Positions 45,389 through 54,609 of a stretch of DNA of 64,000 bases are shown one piece after another. The stretch covers positions 2,818,001-2,882,000 of the forward strand of contig NZ_QYUK01000011.1 in NCBI RefSeq assembly GCF_003590945.1, written 5' to 3'. Origin of the DNA: Oleomonas cavernae (GTDB taxonomy: Bacteria > Pseudomonadota > Alphaproteobacteria > Zavarziniales > Zavarziniaceae). The translations under genes were made by a program, and so were the position numbers. The notes beneath the pieces were generated by a model. The model had not been told where the DNA came from, made no database searches, and was given only the letters and a program-made list of their open reading frames with translations. Positions within the stretch are counted from its first letter, which is position 1; each line of letters opens with the position of its first letter.

Positions 45389-46423
45389 ATGGACTACAGA
45401 CCGCTTGGCGCATCGGGCCTGAAGGTGCCCGCCTTGAGCTTCGGCGCCGGCACTTTCGGCGGCCGGGGACCGCTGTTCAGCGCCTGGGGCAACAGCGATG
45501 CGGCCGAGGCGCGCCGCCTCGTCGACATCTGCCTGGAGGCCGGCGTCACCCTCTTCGACACCGCCGACGTCTATTCAGGCGGCGCCTCGGAGGAGGTGTT
45601 GGGCGCGGCCATCAAGGGCCGCCGCGACCAGGTGCTGCTCTCGACCAAGACCGGGCTGCCGATGGGCGATGGTCCGGGCGACGCCGGCACCTCGCGCAGC
45701 CGCCTGATCAAGGCGACCGAGGATGCCCTGCGCCGCCTGGGCACCGACTATATCGATCTTCTCCAGTTACACGCCTTCGACGCCGCCACGCCGATCGAGG
45801 AGGTGTTGTCGACGCTCGACGCGCTCGTGCGCGCCGGCAAGGTGCGCTATGTCGGCGTGTCCAATTTCTCCGGCTGGCAACTGATGAAGTCGCTCGGGAT
45901 CGCCGATAGGCACGGCTACCCGCGCTATATCGCGCACCAGGCCTATTACTCGCTGGTGGGCCGCGACTATGAATGGGAATTGATGCCGCTGGGCCTCGAC
46001 CAGGGCGTGGGGGCCTTGGTGTGGAGCCCGCTGGGCTGGGGCCGGCTGACGGGCAAGCTGCGGCGCGGCCAACCCCTGCCGACGCAGAGCCGGCTTCACG
46101 AGACCGCGGATTTCGGCCCGCCGGTCGATGACGAGCAGCTCTATCGTGTGGTCGACGCGCTAGACGAGATCGCCCGCGAAACGGGCAGGACCATCCCCCA
46201 GGTCGCCTTGAACTGGCTCCTGGCACGGCCGACGGTTTCTTCGGTGATCATCGGCGCCCGCAACGAGGCGCAACTGCGGGACAACCTGGGTGCCGTGGGC
46301 TGGTCGCTTGCTGCCGACCAGATCGCCCGGCTCGATGACGCCAGCACTGTTACCGCCGCCTATCCCTATTTCCCCTATCGCCGCCAGGCGGGATTCGCCC
46401 GGCTGAATCCGCCGCCGGTGTAA
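45389..46423 (+). CDS. Aldo/keto reductase
   Basis: The start is ATG 45389. The 344-residue protein has the AKR barrel with catalytic Asp and Tyr in DTADVYSGGASEE, Lys in LLSTKTG, and His in LLQLHAFD. NADPH-binding residues lie in SSVIIGARNEAQLRDNLGAV. It is of the YajO/IolS-like branch. The substrate is unknown. A palindrome upstream may control it. Confidence 0.9.
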   Translation: MDYRPLGASGLKVPALSFGAGTFGGRGPLFSAWGNSDAAEARRLVDICLEAGVTLFDTADVYSGGASEEVLGAAIKGRRDQVLLSTKTGLPMGDGPGDAGTSRSRLIKATEDALRRLGTDYIDLLQLHAFDAATPIEEVLSTLDALVRAGKVRYVGVSNFSGWQLMKSLGIADRHGYPRYIAHQAYYSLVGRDYEWELMPLGLDQGVGALVWSPLGWGRLTGKLRRGQPLPTQSRLHETADFGPPVDDEQLYRVVDALDEIARETGRTIPQVALNWLLARPTVSSVIIGARNEAQLRDNLGAVGWSLAADQIARLDDASTVTAAYPYFPYRRQAGFARLNPPPV

Positions 46424-46468
46424 GGACGGCGATGCTGGCGCGGCACGGTCGGGGCGACCGGGCCGCGA

Positions 46469-46594
46469 TCAGTAGGGGTCGTGTTCGCTCTCGGTGATCT
46501 GGGCGGAACCGCGCGTGAGGCGGGAACCAGCGGCGATACCGACGACGAAGACGCCGACCGTGGCGACAAAGCCCAGGACGATCAAGCCAAACAT
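46469..46594 (-). CDS. 41-residue single-helix membrane protein
   Basis: ATG 46594 is preceded by GGAAGGA at ideal spacing. The product reads MFGLIVLGFVATVGVFVV then GIAAGSRLTRGSAQITESEHDPY: one membrane helix with a short polar tail. No homologue is recognised; the strong ribosome-binding site and the membrane pattern support a real gene. Confidence 0.55.
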   Translation of the reverse strand: MFGLIVLGFVATVGVFVVGIAAGSRLTRGSAQITESEHDPY

Positions 46595-46913
46595 ACCCGT
46601 TCCTTCCGCGTCCAGAGCGGATCTTGTTGACAAGTCGATTCCTGAGAATCACTCACGTCCGTCCGCTTCATGAACAAAGCGTGACACGAATTTCCTTACA
46701 AAACGTGAATTGCTTCAGGCAGCCTCGCGCAAAGCGTGCGGCAACGCACAATAGTCCCGCAGATGCGAGAAGATACGGCCGGCCGAGTGTCGGCCCTGAG
46801 AATCAAAACTTCTCCGGCTGGCTGGGGATGCTCGGAGCGCCTTGACTCACAGGTCGATCGCAGGCAATTTTTTTGCACCGCAGCACAACTGTATTGCTTT
46901 CTGGGGGTCACTG
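46595..46913. other. 319-bp intergenic region
   Basis: No convincing gene is seen on either strand. The stretch is less GC-rich than its flanks. TTGACT at 46844-46849 could be a -35 box for the gene starting at 46914, with a poor -10 region near CAATTT about 17 bp later, in front of a T7 run. Confidence 0.4.
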
Positions 46914-47242
46914 ATGGGACGACTGTTTCTGTTGACCAAGCCCATGGGCATCATGATCGTCCGGCTGTTCTATCTGGCCGGCCTTGCCCTGCTCGCCGCC
47001 TATGTTGTGCATGATCTCTATGCTCAGCTGGTAGCATCGCCCCCCCTGAGGTCGCCCGCGATCCCGTCATGTCCCTGCTGCAAGACCTCGGTGTGTTGCT
47101 GGGCGGCTTCGTGGTTCTGCGCCTGGCCGCCGAGGTGCTGGTGGCCCAGTTGGAAATCCGCGACAAGCTGGGGGCGATCGAGCAGAACACGCTCGACGCC
47201 CGCCACAAGCTGGGCGCGGTCGAACGCAACACCACCCGGTAG
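46914..47242 (+). pseudogene. Small membrane protein, frameshifted at a C7 run
   Basis: From ATG 46914 (GGGGG upstream) the frame reads MGRLFLLTKPMGIMIVRLFY, then LAGLALLAAYVVHDLYAQLVASPP. Its natural continuation, PEVARDPVMSLLQDLGVLLGGFVVLRLAAEV...GAVERNTTR, lies one base lower after the C7 run at 47040-47046. An eighth C would make a single protein of about 109 residues with two membrane helices and a charged tail. I do not recognise the family. A terminator follows. Confidence 0.6.
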
Positions 47243-47243
47243 C

Positions 47244-47283
47244 GCCCGCCCGACCGTGCCGGCACATCGGGCCGGGCGGCTTT
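47244..47283 (+). terminator. Probable rho-independent terminator
   Basis: GCCCGCCCGA pairs with TCGGGCCGGGC (one bulge) and CTTTC follows, immediately after the stop codon at 47242. Confidence 0.6.
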
Positions 47284-47372
47284 CGGGGCGTGGAATCAGG
47301 TAACACGCCTGGTTTCATGCCGCCGGCTCGACGTTTATCCATCGATACGCGCTCGTGACGGCGCGGCCGGGC

Positions 47373-48143
47373 CTAGCGATTCCAGGGCGAGAGCTTCACC
47401 ATCAGGCCGAACTGGAGATAGCGCTTGGCGAAATGGCCGCGGCAGCGGGGCTGACGATCCGCCTCGGCACTGAAGGTCGGCCACAATTGCTCCTGCTGGT
47501 CGAGCAGGGGCAGGCGCTCGAACACCGCCGATAGCTCGGCCGGGTTGAGGCGCCAGGCGTGCATGCCGGTGGCATCGATCAGCACGCCCCGCATCATCAG
47601 ATGGGCCTCCACCCCTTGAGCCTGCGGCACGTGGCCATTGGTGTTGAGGATGACGGCCTCGGCCACCCGGTGCTTGCGCGCTGCATCCCAGCCGGCCTGG
47701 TGGGCGATGTCGCAGGCGCAGCGGGCACTGCGGATCGTGAAGCAGGCGGCATCCGGCGTCGCTGCGGCGTAAGGCCCATAGAAGCCCAGATCGTGGGTGA
47801 GGCTGGCCAGGTACAGGATCTCGTCATCGAACGGGAGGCCGGCGGCCAAGCCGATGAGCCGGCTGAACCAGTAGGTGCGCAGGGAATGGTTCACCATGAA
47901 CGGCGGCGTCAGCTCGCCGAGCAGGGTCTCGGCCGCGCGCGCCGCCGCGGTGTCCGGCGCCTTCAGCGCCGCAAAACCCACCGCCGCCGGAAACCGCCGC
48001 TTCAGCCCCAACCGGTACAGCGCCATGTCCGGCAGTTCGGCAAACAAGGAGACGGCGGCGAGCCTGGTCAGCGCCAGACGATCCTTGAAATCGATCCGCC
48101 CGCCCGTCTCGCGCGCCCAGGCCAGCGTCCCTACCCCGCTCAT
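47373..48143 (-). CDS. HD-domain phosphohydrolase-like protein
   Basis: ATG 48143 has GGAGGGGCGG upstream. The 256-residue protein contains the HD-type metal motifs: His in FMVNHSLRTYWFS, then His-Asp in LASLTHDLGFY. It resembles proteins annotated as HD domain/cyanamide hydratase-like. The substrate is unknown. Confidence 0.75.
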   Translation of the reverse strand: MSGVGTLAWARETGGRIDFKDRLALTRLAAVSLFAELPDMALYRLGLKRRFPAAVGFAALKAPDTAAARAAETLLGELTPPFMVNHSLRTYWFSRLIGLAAGLPFDDEILYLASLTHDLGFYGPYAAATPDAACFTIRSARCACDIAHQAGWDAARKHRVAEAVILNTNGHVPQAQGVEAHLMMRGVLIDATGMHAWRLNPAELSAVFERLPLLDQQEQLWPTFSAEADRQPRCRGHFAKRYLQFGLMVKLSPWNR

Positions 48144-48209
48144 GCCGCCCCTCCACGATCGATCAAGCATCGAGCATGAAGCTGAATTAGGGAAAAGTCC
48201 CAGGCCTAC

Positions 48210-48812
48210 TCAGCCCTTCCACGTCGGCTGGCGGGGGTGGATGTCGTCCTTGAAGACGTCGAAGCTCTTCCAGGCCGGCTCGATGGGCTCCTCGCCCGGC
48301 CGGGGCGTGTAGGGCGACGGATCGACGAGTTGCATGGTCGGGATGTAGCGCGGGCAATTGGGGAAGATGACGCGCGCCTCCACCCGCACGATCATCTGCG
48401 CCCCGACGGTCTGGTTCAGCAACGGGTCGGCCCGGTCGATGCGCGCCGTGCCATTCACCCTGAGGCGCCGCGGCGTCCCGTGCAGGGCGATGAACAGCAG
48501 GGCGACGTTGGGGTTGAGCGCGAGATTGCCGAGACTCTTGAACATGCCGTTGCCGTCGTAATCGGGGAAGGCCAGTTCGGACGGCCCGGTGACGCGGACG
48601 AAGCCCGCCGGGCCGCCCTTGAACGAGCAATCCGGGCGCCCCTCGTCATCCGCCGTGGCGAGGAAGAAGTAGATGGCGCTCTCGATGAAGCTCTTGTCTT
48701 CGTCGGTGAAGGCTGGCCGCGCAAGCTGTTCCAGACGGTCGGCGATGCGCCGGCTCTCGAAGCGGTCCTGCAAGGCGCGGTTGCCGTCGTGGTAGAGGGT
48801 GCTGTCGGACAT
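48210..48812 (-). CDS. FMN-binding split-barrel (PNPOx-like) protein
   Basis: The 200-residue protein begins with a helical extension, then DEDKSFIESAIYFFLATADDEGRPDCSFKGG, the common start of the pyridoxamine-phosphate-oxidase-like split barrel, followed by FPDYDGNGMFKSLGNLALNPNVALLFI. It probably binds FMN or F420-like flavin. It is next to SnoaL-like and AhpD-like genes on the same strand, which together look like a small redox or stress cluster. Confidence 0.85.
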   Translation of the reverse strand: MSDSTLYHDGNRALQDRFESRRIADRLEQLARPAFTDEDKSFIESAIYFFLATADDEGRPDCSFKGGPAGFVRVTGPSELAFPDYDGNGMFKSLGNLALNPNVALLFIALHGTPRRLRVNGTARIDRADPLLNQTVGAQMIVRVEARVIFPNCPRYIPTMQLVDPSPYTPRPGEEPIEPAWKSFDVFKDDIHPRQPTWKG

Positions 48813-48865
48813 CGATATTCTCCTCCTGGCCGTGACCGGTTGCCGAACAGTTCGGCGCTGTAATG

Positions 48866-49228
48866 CTATTCGTCCCAGGCCTGGACGATCGTCTGGTCGA
48901 CGATCAGCCCGTCCTTCAATTCGAGCAGGGCGATGCAGAAGACCTTGGCGCCGTCGGGATAGACGCAGGCCTGGGTGAAGGCCACGCGGTCGCCGTCGGC
49001 GAGGGTGGTGTCCACGCGATGCGTCATCGCGCGGCCGCAGATGTCGCCCCAGAACGCCGCAATCGCCGCCCGCCCCTTGATCTCCCGGGGCCTGCTAGGG
49101 GGATTGTTGCGGTCGACGATGCGCGTCACCGCATGATCGGCATAGAAGCCGGCGAGCGCCTGGCCGTCGCGCGTCTCGATGGCGCGCTTGATCGCAGCGC
49201 CCGTCACTGGTTTCGTCTTGGTAATCAT
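48866..49228 (-). CDS. SnoaL/NTF2-like protein
   Basis: The 120-residue protein has the cone-shaped NTF2-like fold pattern: AIKRAIETRDGQALAGFYADHAVTRIVD at the start, GRAAIAAFWGDIC, and THRVDTTLADGDRVAFTQACVYPDG. Members can be isomerases, cyclases or non-catalytic. The reaction is not inferable. It lies between the split-barrel and AhpD-like genes. Confidence 0.82.
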   Translation of the reverse strand: MITKTKPVTGAAIKRAIETRDGQALAGFYADHAVTRIVDRNNPPSRPREIKGRAAIAAFWGDICGRAMTHRVDTTLADGDRVAFTQACVYPDGAKVFCIALLELKDGLIVDQTIVQAWDE

Positions 49229-49256
49229 GCCCCCTCCTGTTCGCCCGGCCCCGCCG

Positions 49257-49751
49257 TTACTTGGCGCTGGCCTTGGCCGTTTCCGCGGCGCGCGCGAGTA
49301 CAGCGTCGGTCTCCTGCCTGAACGTCGCAGGATCGACCTGCATGCCGTTCAGCACCGTCGACCAGTGCCGGACGATGGCGGCCATGGCGACGGCTTCGCG
49401 GATCTCCTCGTCGGTCGCGCCGTTCAGCTTCGCCGCCGCGGTATGGAAATAGACGCAGTACTCGCACGGGATCTGCGCCGCGACGGCAAGCCCCAGCAAC
49501 TCCTTGGTCTTGCCGTCGAGCGCGGTCCCGGGGTTGAGCTGGACGGACTTGAATTCCGCCCAGGCGCCGGCGATGCCGATCTCCGGGAAGACCTTGAACA
49601 TGCCGGGCACGGAACCGAGCGTCTGCTCGATATCCTTGTACGTCGCCTCGGCCGACGCATCCTCGGCCAGAGCGGCGGGCATGCCGCAGACGAGTGTGCC
49701 GAATCCGGCGACGAATGCGAGCGTCGCGATGGTTCCCCTGAGCTTTTGCAT
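49257..49751 (-). CDS. Exported carboxymuconolactone decarboxylase/AhpD-like protein
   Basis: The start is ATG 49751. The 164-residue protein has a signal peptide (TLAFVAGFGTLVCGMPAALAE). Its CMD domain has a CxxC pair in IPCEYCVYFHTAAAKLNGATDEEI, the AhpD-type redox motif followed by the conserved His. It may act as a periplasmic thiol peroxidase-like protein. Export is unusual for the family. Confidence 0.82.
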   Translation of the reverse strand: MQKLRGTIATLAFVAGFGTLVCGMPAALAEDASAEATYKDIEQTLGSVPGMFKVFPEIGIAGAWAEFKSVQLNPGTALDGKTKELLGLAVAAQIPCEYCVYFHTAAAKLNGATDEEIREAVAMAAIVRHWSTVLNGMQVDPATFRQETDAVLARAAETAKASAK

Positions 49752-49879
49752 CGAAGCCTCCCCATTCTTCCGGTCTGTCGGCGGTGCGCAATGACGGAAG
49801 CAACCTAGCGCGGTGGTGCGGACGGGCGCTTCCCTCGAAAGCACCACGCCGGCAATGGCCCGTTCGAGCCAGCGCCGGC

Positions 49880-51439
49880 TCAGGGTGCCGGCTGGCGGGC
49901 GACCAGCCCGGCGGCGGCCGTCCGGGTGGGCAGATCGAGTTTCAGGAGGATGTTGGCGACGTGACGCTTGACCGTGTGCTCGCTGAGGCCGAGCTGCAAG
50001 GCGATGTGGGTGTTGCTCGACCCCTCCGCCACCAGGGCCAGCACTTCCCGTTCGCGCGGGGTGAGAATGCCGGGATCGGGTGCGCGAGGCTTGCGGCCGA
50101 CCGGCTCGAGGTGCCGCTCCGTCGCCAGCGCCACCACCCGCAGGGGATCGTGCCCCTCCTCGCCCGCGAGAGGGCCGCGGTCGATGAACTGCATGCCGGC
50201 GCCGGACACCAGATCGCTCGCCAGCCGCGACAGCAGGATGTCGGGCGCCCGGGCGGACGCCGCGATCCTCTCGGCGATGTCGACCGGGGCGCCGGCCAGC
50301 GGCGAAAGCGACAGGTCGATCTCGCCGACATGAATGCCCTGGGCGATCGCAAGCCCCAGCGCGACGGCTGCCTCGCGCAGGGCGACGGCCGCGCCGACGG
50401 CCCGGGCCGGCCCGTCGAAGCGCGCGGCGATCCTGTCGGCGCCGAGCCATTCGGCATGGCCGCTGTAGCGTTCCATCACCTTGGGCACCGCCTCGTGGAA
50501 CAGCGCCGAGCGTTCGCCCGGGTGCGCTGCCCCGGGGCGGGACACCGGGCGGCCCGGCAGCTCGGCCAGCCGCGCCACCAGCAGGATGGCGAGCACGCGG
50601 TCGCTGTCGGCCACCGGTCGCATCCCGGTCAGGAACTCCTCGACAAGGGCGGCCACCTGGTCGACATCGCCCATCCAGATCGGGTGTTCGCGGCCTGGAA
50701 GCTCGACGAGGCGCGCGCCTTCGATGGCACGGGCGAGGTCTCGGCTGCCCTTGGAGTCCGCATAGGCGTCATCGGTGCGGTGGATGAGGAGCGTCGGCGC
50801 CTTGACGCCCGACGGCAGGCCGCCCAGGTCGATCGCGCCGTTCATCCGGGCCAGCGCGAGCGCGCAGGTCGGGCTGGCCGACAGGCGCTCGAAGCGGGCC
50901 CACCATTCGGCGAAGCGGCGGTCGTCGGCGCGGCCGGGCGCGAAATGGGCCAGGGTTGCGCTGCCGCCCCAGGATGTTTCAATCGAGTCGAGGAAGGCCC
51001 GGCGCCGCCTGGCATCCATGACCGACCCGTCGAACCGGGCATAGCCGCCGTAGAGCACGAGATTCCGCACCCGCGCCGGCCAGGTCGCCGCGAAGACGAT
51101 GGCCATCGCAGCACCTTCCGAGGCGCCGAGCAGGGCGGCGCGGGTGCTGCCTGTAGCGTCCATGACGGCGCGGATATCGTCACTGCGCGCCGACAGATCG
51201 GGCAGGGCCGCCATGGGGACCGGGTCGCTCAATCCCGTCCCGCGCTTGTCGAACAGGATCAGCCGGCTGAATCTCGACAGGCGCCGGACCAGGCGGGCAT
51301 AGCCCGGATCCTCCCAGAGAATGTCGAGGTTGGACAGGAAACCCGGCACCAGCACGAGGTCGAGCGAGCCCTGGCCGATCACCTGGTAGGCGATTCTGGT
51401 CTCGCCGCTTCTCGCATATCGAGTCTCGACCGGTCGCAT
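49880..51439 (-). CDS. Alpha/beta-hydrolase, cyclase-like and LuxR HTH fusion regulator
   Basis: The 519-residue protein has three parts. Residues 1 to about 270 are an alpha/beta hydrolase with the nucleophile elbow GASEGA and a His in GREHPIWMGD. Residues about 285-430 resemble a class III nucleotide cyclase (ARFDGPARAV, GIHVGEIDLS, GAPVDIAERIAASA), but the metal-binding aspartates seem replaced (LLVARLA, WLGADRI), so it is probably inactive. The C-terminal LuxR helix-turn-helix is LTPREREVLALVAEGSSNTHIALQLGLSEHTVKRH. It is probably a ligand-sensing transcription factor, perhaps for the neighbouring AhpD-like gene. Confidence 0.85.
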   Translation of the reverse strand: MRPVETRYARSGETRIAYQVIGQGSLDLVLVPGFLSNLDILWEDPGYARLVRRLSRFSRLILFDKRGTGLSDPVPMAALPDLSARSDDIRAVMDATGSTRAALLGASEGAAMAIVFAATWPARVRNLVLYGGYARFDGSVMDARRRRAFLDSIETSWGGSATLAHFAPGRADDRRFAEWWARFERLSASPTCALALARMNGAIDLGGLPSGVKAPTLLIHRTDDAYADSKGSRDLARAIEGARLVELPGREHPIWMGDVDQVAALVEEFLTGMRPVADSDRVLAILLVARLAELPGRPVSRPGAAHPGERSALFHEAVPKVMERYSGHAEWLGADRIAARFDGPARAVGAAVALREAAVALGLAIAQGIHVGEIDLSLSPLAGAPVDIAERIAASARAPDILLSRLASDLVSGAGMQFIDRGPLAGEEGHDPLRVVALATERHLEPVGRKPRAPDPGILTPREREVLALVAEGSSNTHIALQLGLSEHTVKRHVANILLKLDLPTRTAAAGLVARQPAP

Positions 51440-51526
51440 GGCCCCGTTTTCGCGCGGATCAGTGGAAGTGACCTGCCGCCACCATAGCAAACCCTGCGCA
51501 AATCGGCAGTTCGATGCCGCCCCCGT

Positions 51527-52423
51527 TCAGCCGGCGCCGGCGCAGACCTCCCGCACGCAGCCGCGCAGCCAGCGATGCGCCGGATCGGCATCCAGCCGCG
51601 GATGCCAGAGCAGGGAAATCGTGACCTCGGGCAGGGAGAGCGGCAGGGCGAAGCTGTGCATGCCGACGCGCAGGTTGCCGGTATAGCGCTCGGGAACCGT
51701 GGCGATCAGGTCGGCGGCCCGGGCCAGCGCCAGCGCGGTCGAAAAGCCGCCGACGATGGTGACGATGTCCCGGCTCAGCCCGAACGGCTCCAGCGCTTCA
51801 TCGATCGGCCCCTTGTCGAGGCCCCGCCGCGAGACGCAGATATGTGCGCCGGCGGCGTAGCGGGCAGGCGTGATCTTGCCCTGGCTCAGCGGATGTTCCA
51901 GGCGCACGACGCCGACGAAGCGATCCTGGAACAAGGCCTGCGTCCGCACCTCCGGTCCTGTCGTCTTGCCCACGACACCGGTTTCCAGATCGACCTCCCC
52001 CTCGCGCAGCGGTGCGCTGTCCTTGTTCGACTTCTGCACGAAGCGCAGCCGCACGCCCGGCGCCTGCGCCCGGACGCGCGCGATGAGGGCCAGGCCGAAG
52101 TTCTCGACAAAGCCTTCGCGGGTCCGCAGCGTGAAGGTTCGAACCAGTTGCTTGAAGTCGGGCTTTTCCGCCGGGCGCAGGACCGCCCTGGCATCCTCCA
52201 CGAGCTGGCCGGCCCGCTCGCGCAGTTCGAGCGCCCGAGGGGTGGGCACCAGGCCGCGCCCGGCCCTGACCAGCAGCGGATCGCCCACCGTCTCCCGCAG
52301 CCGCGCCAGGGCCCGGCTCATTGCCGACGGGCTCAGCCGCAAGCGCCGGGCGGCGCGCGCGACGCTGCCTTCGGCAAGCAGCACGTCGAGGGTGACCAGC
52401 AGGTTGAGATCGGGTGTGGACAT
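51527..52423 (-). CDS. LysR-family regulator
   Basis: The 298-residue protein has the LysR winged helix at its N-terminus (LNLLVTLDVLLAEGSVARAARRLRLSPSAMSRALARLRETVGDPLL) and a periplasmic-binding-like effector domain. It diverges from an MFS exporter gene (76 bp gap), which it probably regulates. The NodD-like branch is suggested by DLNLLVTLDVLL. Confidence 0.9.
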   Translation of the reverse strand: MSTPDLNLLVTLDVLLAEGSVARAARRLRLSPSAMSRALARLRETVGDPLLVRAGRGLVPTPRALELRERAGQLVEDARAVLRPAEKPDFKQLVRTFTLRTREGFVENFGLALIARVRAQAPGVRLRFVQKSNKDSAPLREGEVDLETGVVGKTTGPEVRTQALFQDRFVGVVRLEHPLSQGKITPARYAAGAHICVSRRGLDKGPIDEALEPFGLSRDIVTIVGGFSTALALARAADLIATVPERYTGNLRVGMHSFALPLSLPEVTISLLWHPRLDADPAHRWLRGCVREVCAGAG

Positions 52424-52499
52424 GGACCGAGCCTAGCATTGTTTGCCCGTCATGTGGCGCCAGACGCACGAATAGACTGCAAATGATGCATCTTCCGCC

Positions 52500-54038
52500 A
52501 TGTCGACCAAAGGACCATGGTTCATGGCGACACCGGTTCGGGTGCCGCCTGAACAGGAGTTCACCTTGAATCCGATCATTGCCGGGCGAGACCAGGCCGC
52601 CGCAGCGGCGGGGCAGGCACCGGCGGCGCGATGGGCGCTCGCCGGCCTTTCGCTCGCCATGTTGCTGGCCTCGCTCGGCACCAGCAGCGCCAATGTCGGC
52701 CTGCCGACCCTGGCGCAGGCGTTCGACGCCTCCTTCCAGGCGGTCCAGTGGGTCGTGCTGGCCTATCTCCTGGCCATCACCACCCTGATCGTCAGCGTCG
52801 GGCGGCTTGGCGACATCATCGGTCGCCGGCGGCTGCTGTTGGCCGGGCTCGCCCTGTTCACCGCGGCCTCCATCCTGTGCGGCGCGGCCCCCACGCTCGG
52901 CTGGCTGATCGCCGCCCGGGCGGTGCAGGGCCTGGGCGCGGCCATCATGATGGCCCTCGCCATCGCCCTGGCGGGCGAGATCGTGCCCAAGGCACGGACC
53001 GGCAGCGCCATGGGACTGCTCGGCACCATGTCGGCGATCGGCACCGCGCTCGGCCCCTCGCTGGGCGGGGTGCTGATCGCCGGCCCCGGCTGGCGCGCGA
53101 TCTTTCTCGTCATGGTGCCGCTGGGCCTCCTGAATTTGCTGCTCGCCCGGCGCACCCTGCCCGCGCCCGGACAAGGCATGCCCGGACCACAGGCGACGCG
53201 CCAGCGTAGCGGCTTCGACCATCCGGGCACCCTGTTGCTGGGCCTCACGCTCGCGGCCTATGCCCTCGCCATGACCGTGGGGGGCGGCCGCTTCGACGGG
53301 GTCAACCTGGCCCTGCTCCTGGCCGCGGCCGTCGGCGGCAGCCTCTTCGTGCTGGTCGAGGCGCGGGTGGCCTCGCCCTTGATCGCCCTGGCGGTGTTCC
53401 GCGAGCGGGCGTTGAGCGGCAGCCTGGGCACGAACGCGCTGGTCTCCACCGTGATGATGGCGACGCTGGTGGTCGGCCCGTTCCACCTCTCGCGTGCGCT
53501 GGGGCTCGACGCGGCCCTGGTCGGGCTGGTCATGTCGATCGGCCCGGTGATCTCCGCCCTGATCGGCCTGCCGGCGGGCCGCCTTGTCGACCGTTTCGGC
53601 GCGGCCTTCATGGTCGTCGCCGGGCTCGTCGCCATGGCGGCCGGCGCCTTGGCGCTTTCCGTGATCCCGGCCGGTTTCGGCGTTGCCGGTTACATTGGCG
53701 CCATCGCCGTTCTCACCCCCGGCTATGCGCTGTTCCAGGCGGCCAACAACACGGCCGTCATGCGGGATGTTCACCCCGACCGGCGCGGCACCGTCTCCGG
53801 CATGCTCAGCCTGTCGCGCAACCTGGGCCTCGTCACCGGCGCCTCAGTGATGGGTGCCGTGTTCGCCGCGGCCGCGGGCGCGACGGATATGGGCACGGCC
53901 CCGCCGCAGGCGGTTGCCTGGGGCATGCACATGACCTTCGCCGTCGCGGCGGCGCTGATCGTCGTGGCACTCGCGATAGCGATCGCCGCCCACCGCCGCA
54001 CCGCGCGCGATGGGGCGCCGGCGGGCAACAGGGGCTGA
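52500..54038 (+). CDS. DHA2-type MFS drug exporter
   Basis: The 512-residue protein has about 14 membrane helices and the MFS motif A GRLGDIIGRRRLLLAG after the second helix, with TLSAIGTALGPSLGG-type motif C (MSAIGTALGPSLGGVL). These mark a proton-driven multidrug exporter. Three starts are possible: ATG 52500, ATG 52524, and TTG 52566, which has CAGGAG six bases upstream. The first helix begins after all of them. The divergent LysR gene is the likely regulator. Confidence 0.9.
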   Translation: MSTKGPWFMATPVRVPPEQEFTLNPIIAGRDQAAAAAGQAPAARWALAGLSLAMLLASLGTSSANVGLPTLAQAFDASFQAVQWVVLAYLLAITTLIVSVGRLGDIIGRRRLLLAGLALFTAASILCGAAPTLGWLIAARAVQGLGAAIMMALAIALAGEIVPKARTGSAMGLLGTMSAIGTALGPSLGGVLIAGPGWRAIFLVMVPLGLLNLLLARRTLPAPGQGMPGPQATRQRSGFDHPGTLLLGLTLAAYALAMTVGGGRFDGVNLALLLAAAVGGSLFVLVEARVASPLIALAVFRERALSGSLGTNALVSTVMMATLVVGPFHLSRALGLDAALVGLVMSIGPVISALIGLPAGRLVDRFGAAFMVVAGLVAMAAGALALSVIPAGFGVAGYIGAIAVLTPGYALFQAANNTAVMRDVHPDRRGTVSGMLSLSRNLGLVTGASVMGAVFAAAAGATDMGTAPPQAVAWGMHMTFAVAAALIVVALAIAIAAHRRTARDGAPAGNRG

Positions 54039-54051
54039 TATCACCGCTTGT

Positions 54052-54384
54052 TCAAGCAGCGGAGTCCTCGGCGTCGAGTTCGCCAAGTCCAGCGAGCTTG
54101 ACCGGCGGCCGATCGGGAAAAGTCGCCACGAGTTCGAGCGTGCCGCCCATCGCCGCGACGGTCTCGCGCAGCGTCGAAATCAGCAGGTCGGCGCGCTTCT
54201 CGAGCTGGGAAATATTCGCCTGTTTCACCTTCAGGGATCTCGCCAGTTGCTCTTGTGTAACCGCAAGCGCACGGCGCAGATCGCGCAGCGTCATTTCCTC
54301 GGCGATCAGGTCGGCGGTGCGGGCCTCGACCGCCCGCCGCTCGGCGACAGGCAGGCCGGCGACCACATCCTTGAGTATTTTCAC
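54052..54384 (-). CDS. HigA-like XRE antitoxin
   Basis: The 110-residue protein has an XRE helix-turn-helix in its middle (LRRALAVTQEQLARSLKVKQANISQLEKRADLLISTLRETVAAMG), the common form of antitoxins paired with HigB/RelE toxins. It starts 4 bp inside the end of the truncated toxin gene. It appears intact, so it may survive as an orphan repressor. Confidence 0.82.
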   Translation of the reverse strand: MKILKDVVAGLPVAERRAVEARTADLIAEEMTLRDLRRALAVTQEQLARSLKVKQANISQLEKRADLLISTLRETVAAMGGTLELVATFPDRPPVKLAGLGELDAEDSAA

Positions 54385-54599
54385 CGCTTCTTCTCCTTCT
54401 CCAGCGCGGCCAGATGCGCGTCGAACCTGGCATCGGCCTTGACGATCAGCGTCTTGTAGAACCGCTTCTCGTTCACCCCCGACTTGTCGCCACCCACCAG
54501 CAAGAGGGCCTGTCGCTTAGGGTCAACTCGATGCCTATGCGCCAGCAAATCGATACTCAATTTTTCCAAACAGGCAAATTTACGAGTCATTAGAATCAC
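54381..54599 (-). pseudogene. HigB/RelE-type toxin lacking its N-terminal part
   Basis: Residues from VDPKRQALLLVGGDKSGVNEKRFYKTLIVKADARFDAHLAAL are the C-terminal half of a phage-derived Gp49/HigB-like toxin. The usual first 70 or so residues are missing: upstream of about 54528 the frame holds unrelated, AT-rich sequence up to the next gene. The break looks like an insertion or deletion junction, and the toxin is presumably inactive. Confidence 0.75.
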
Positions 54600-54609
54600 T
54601 TAGCAAAAT

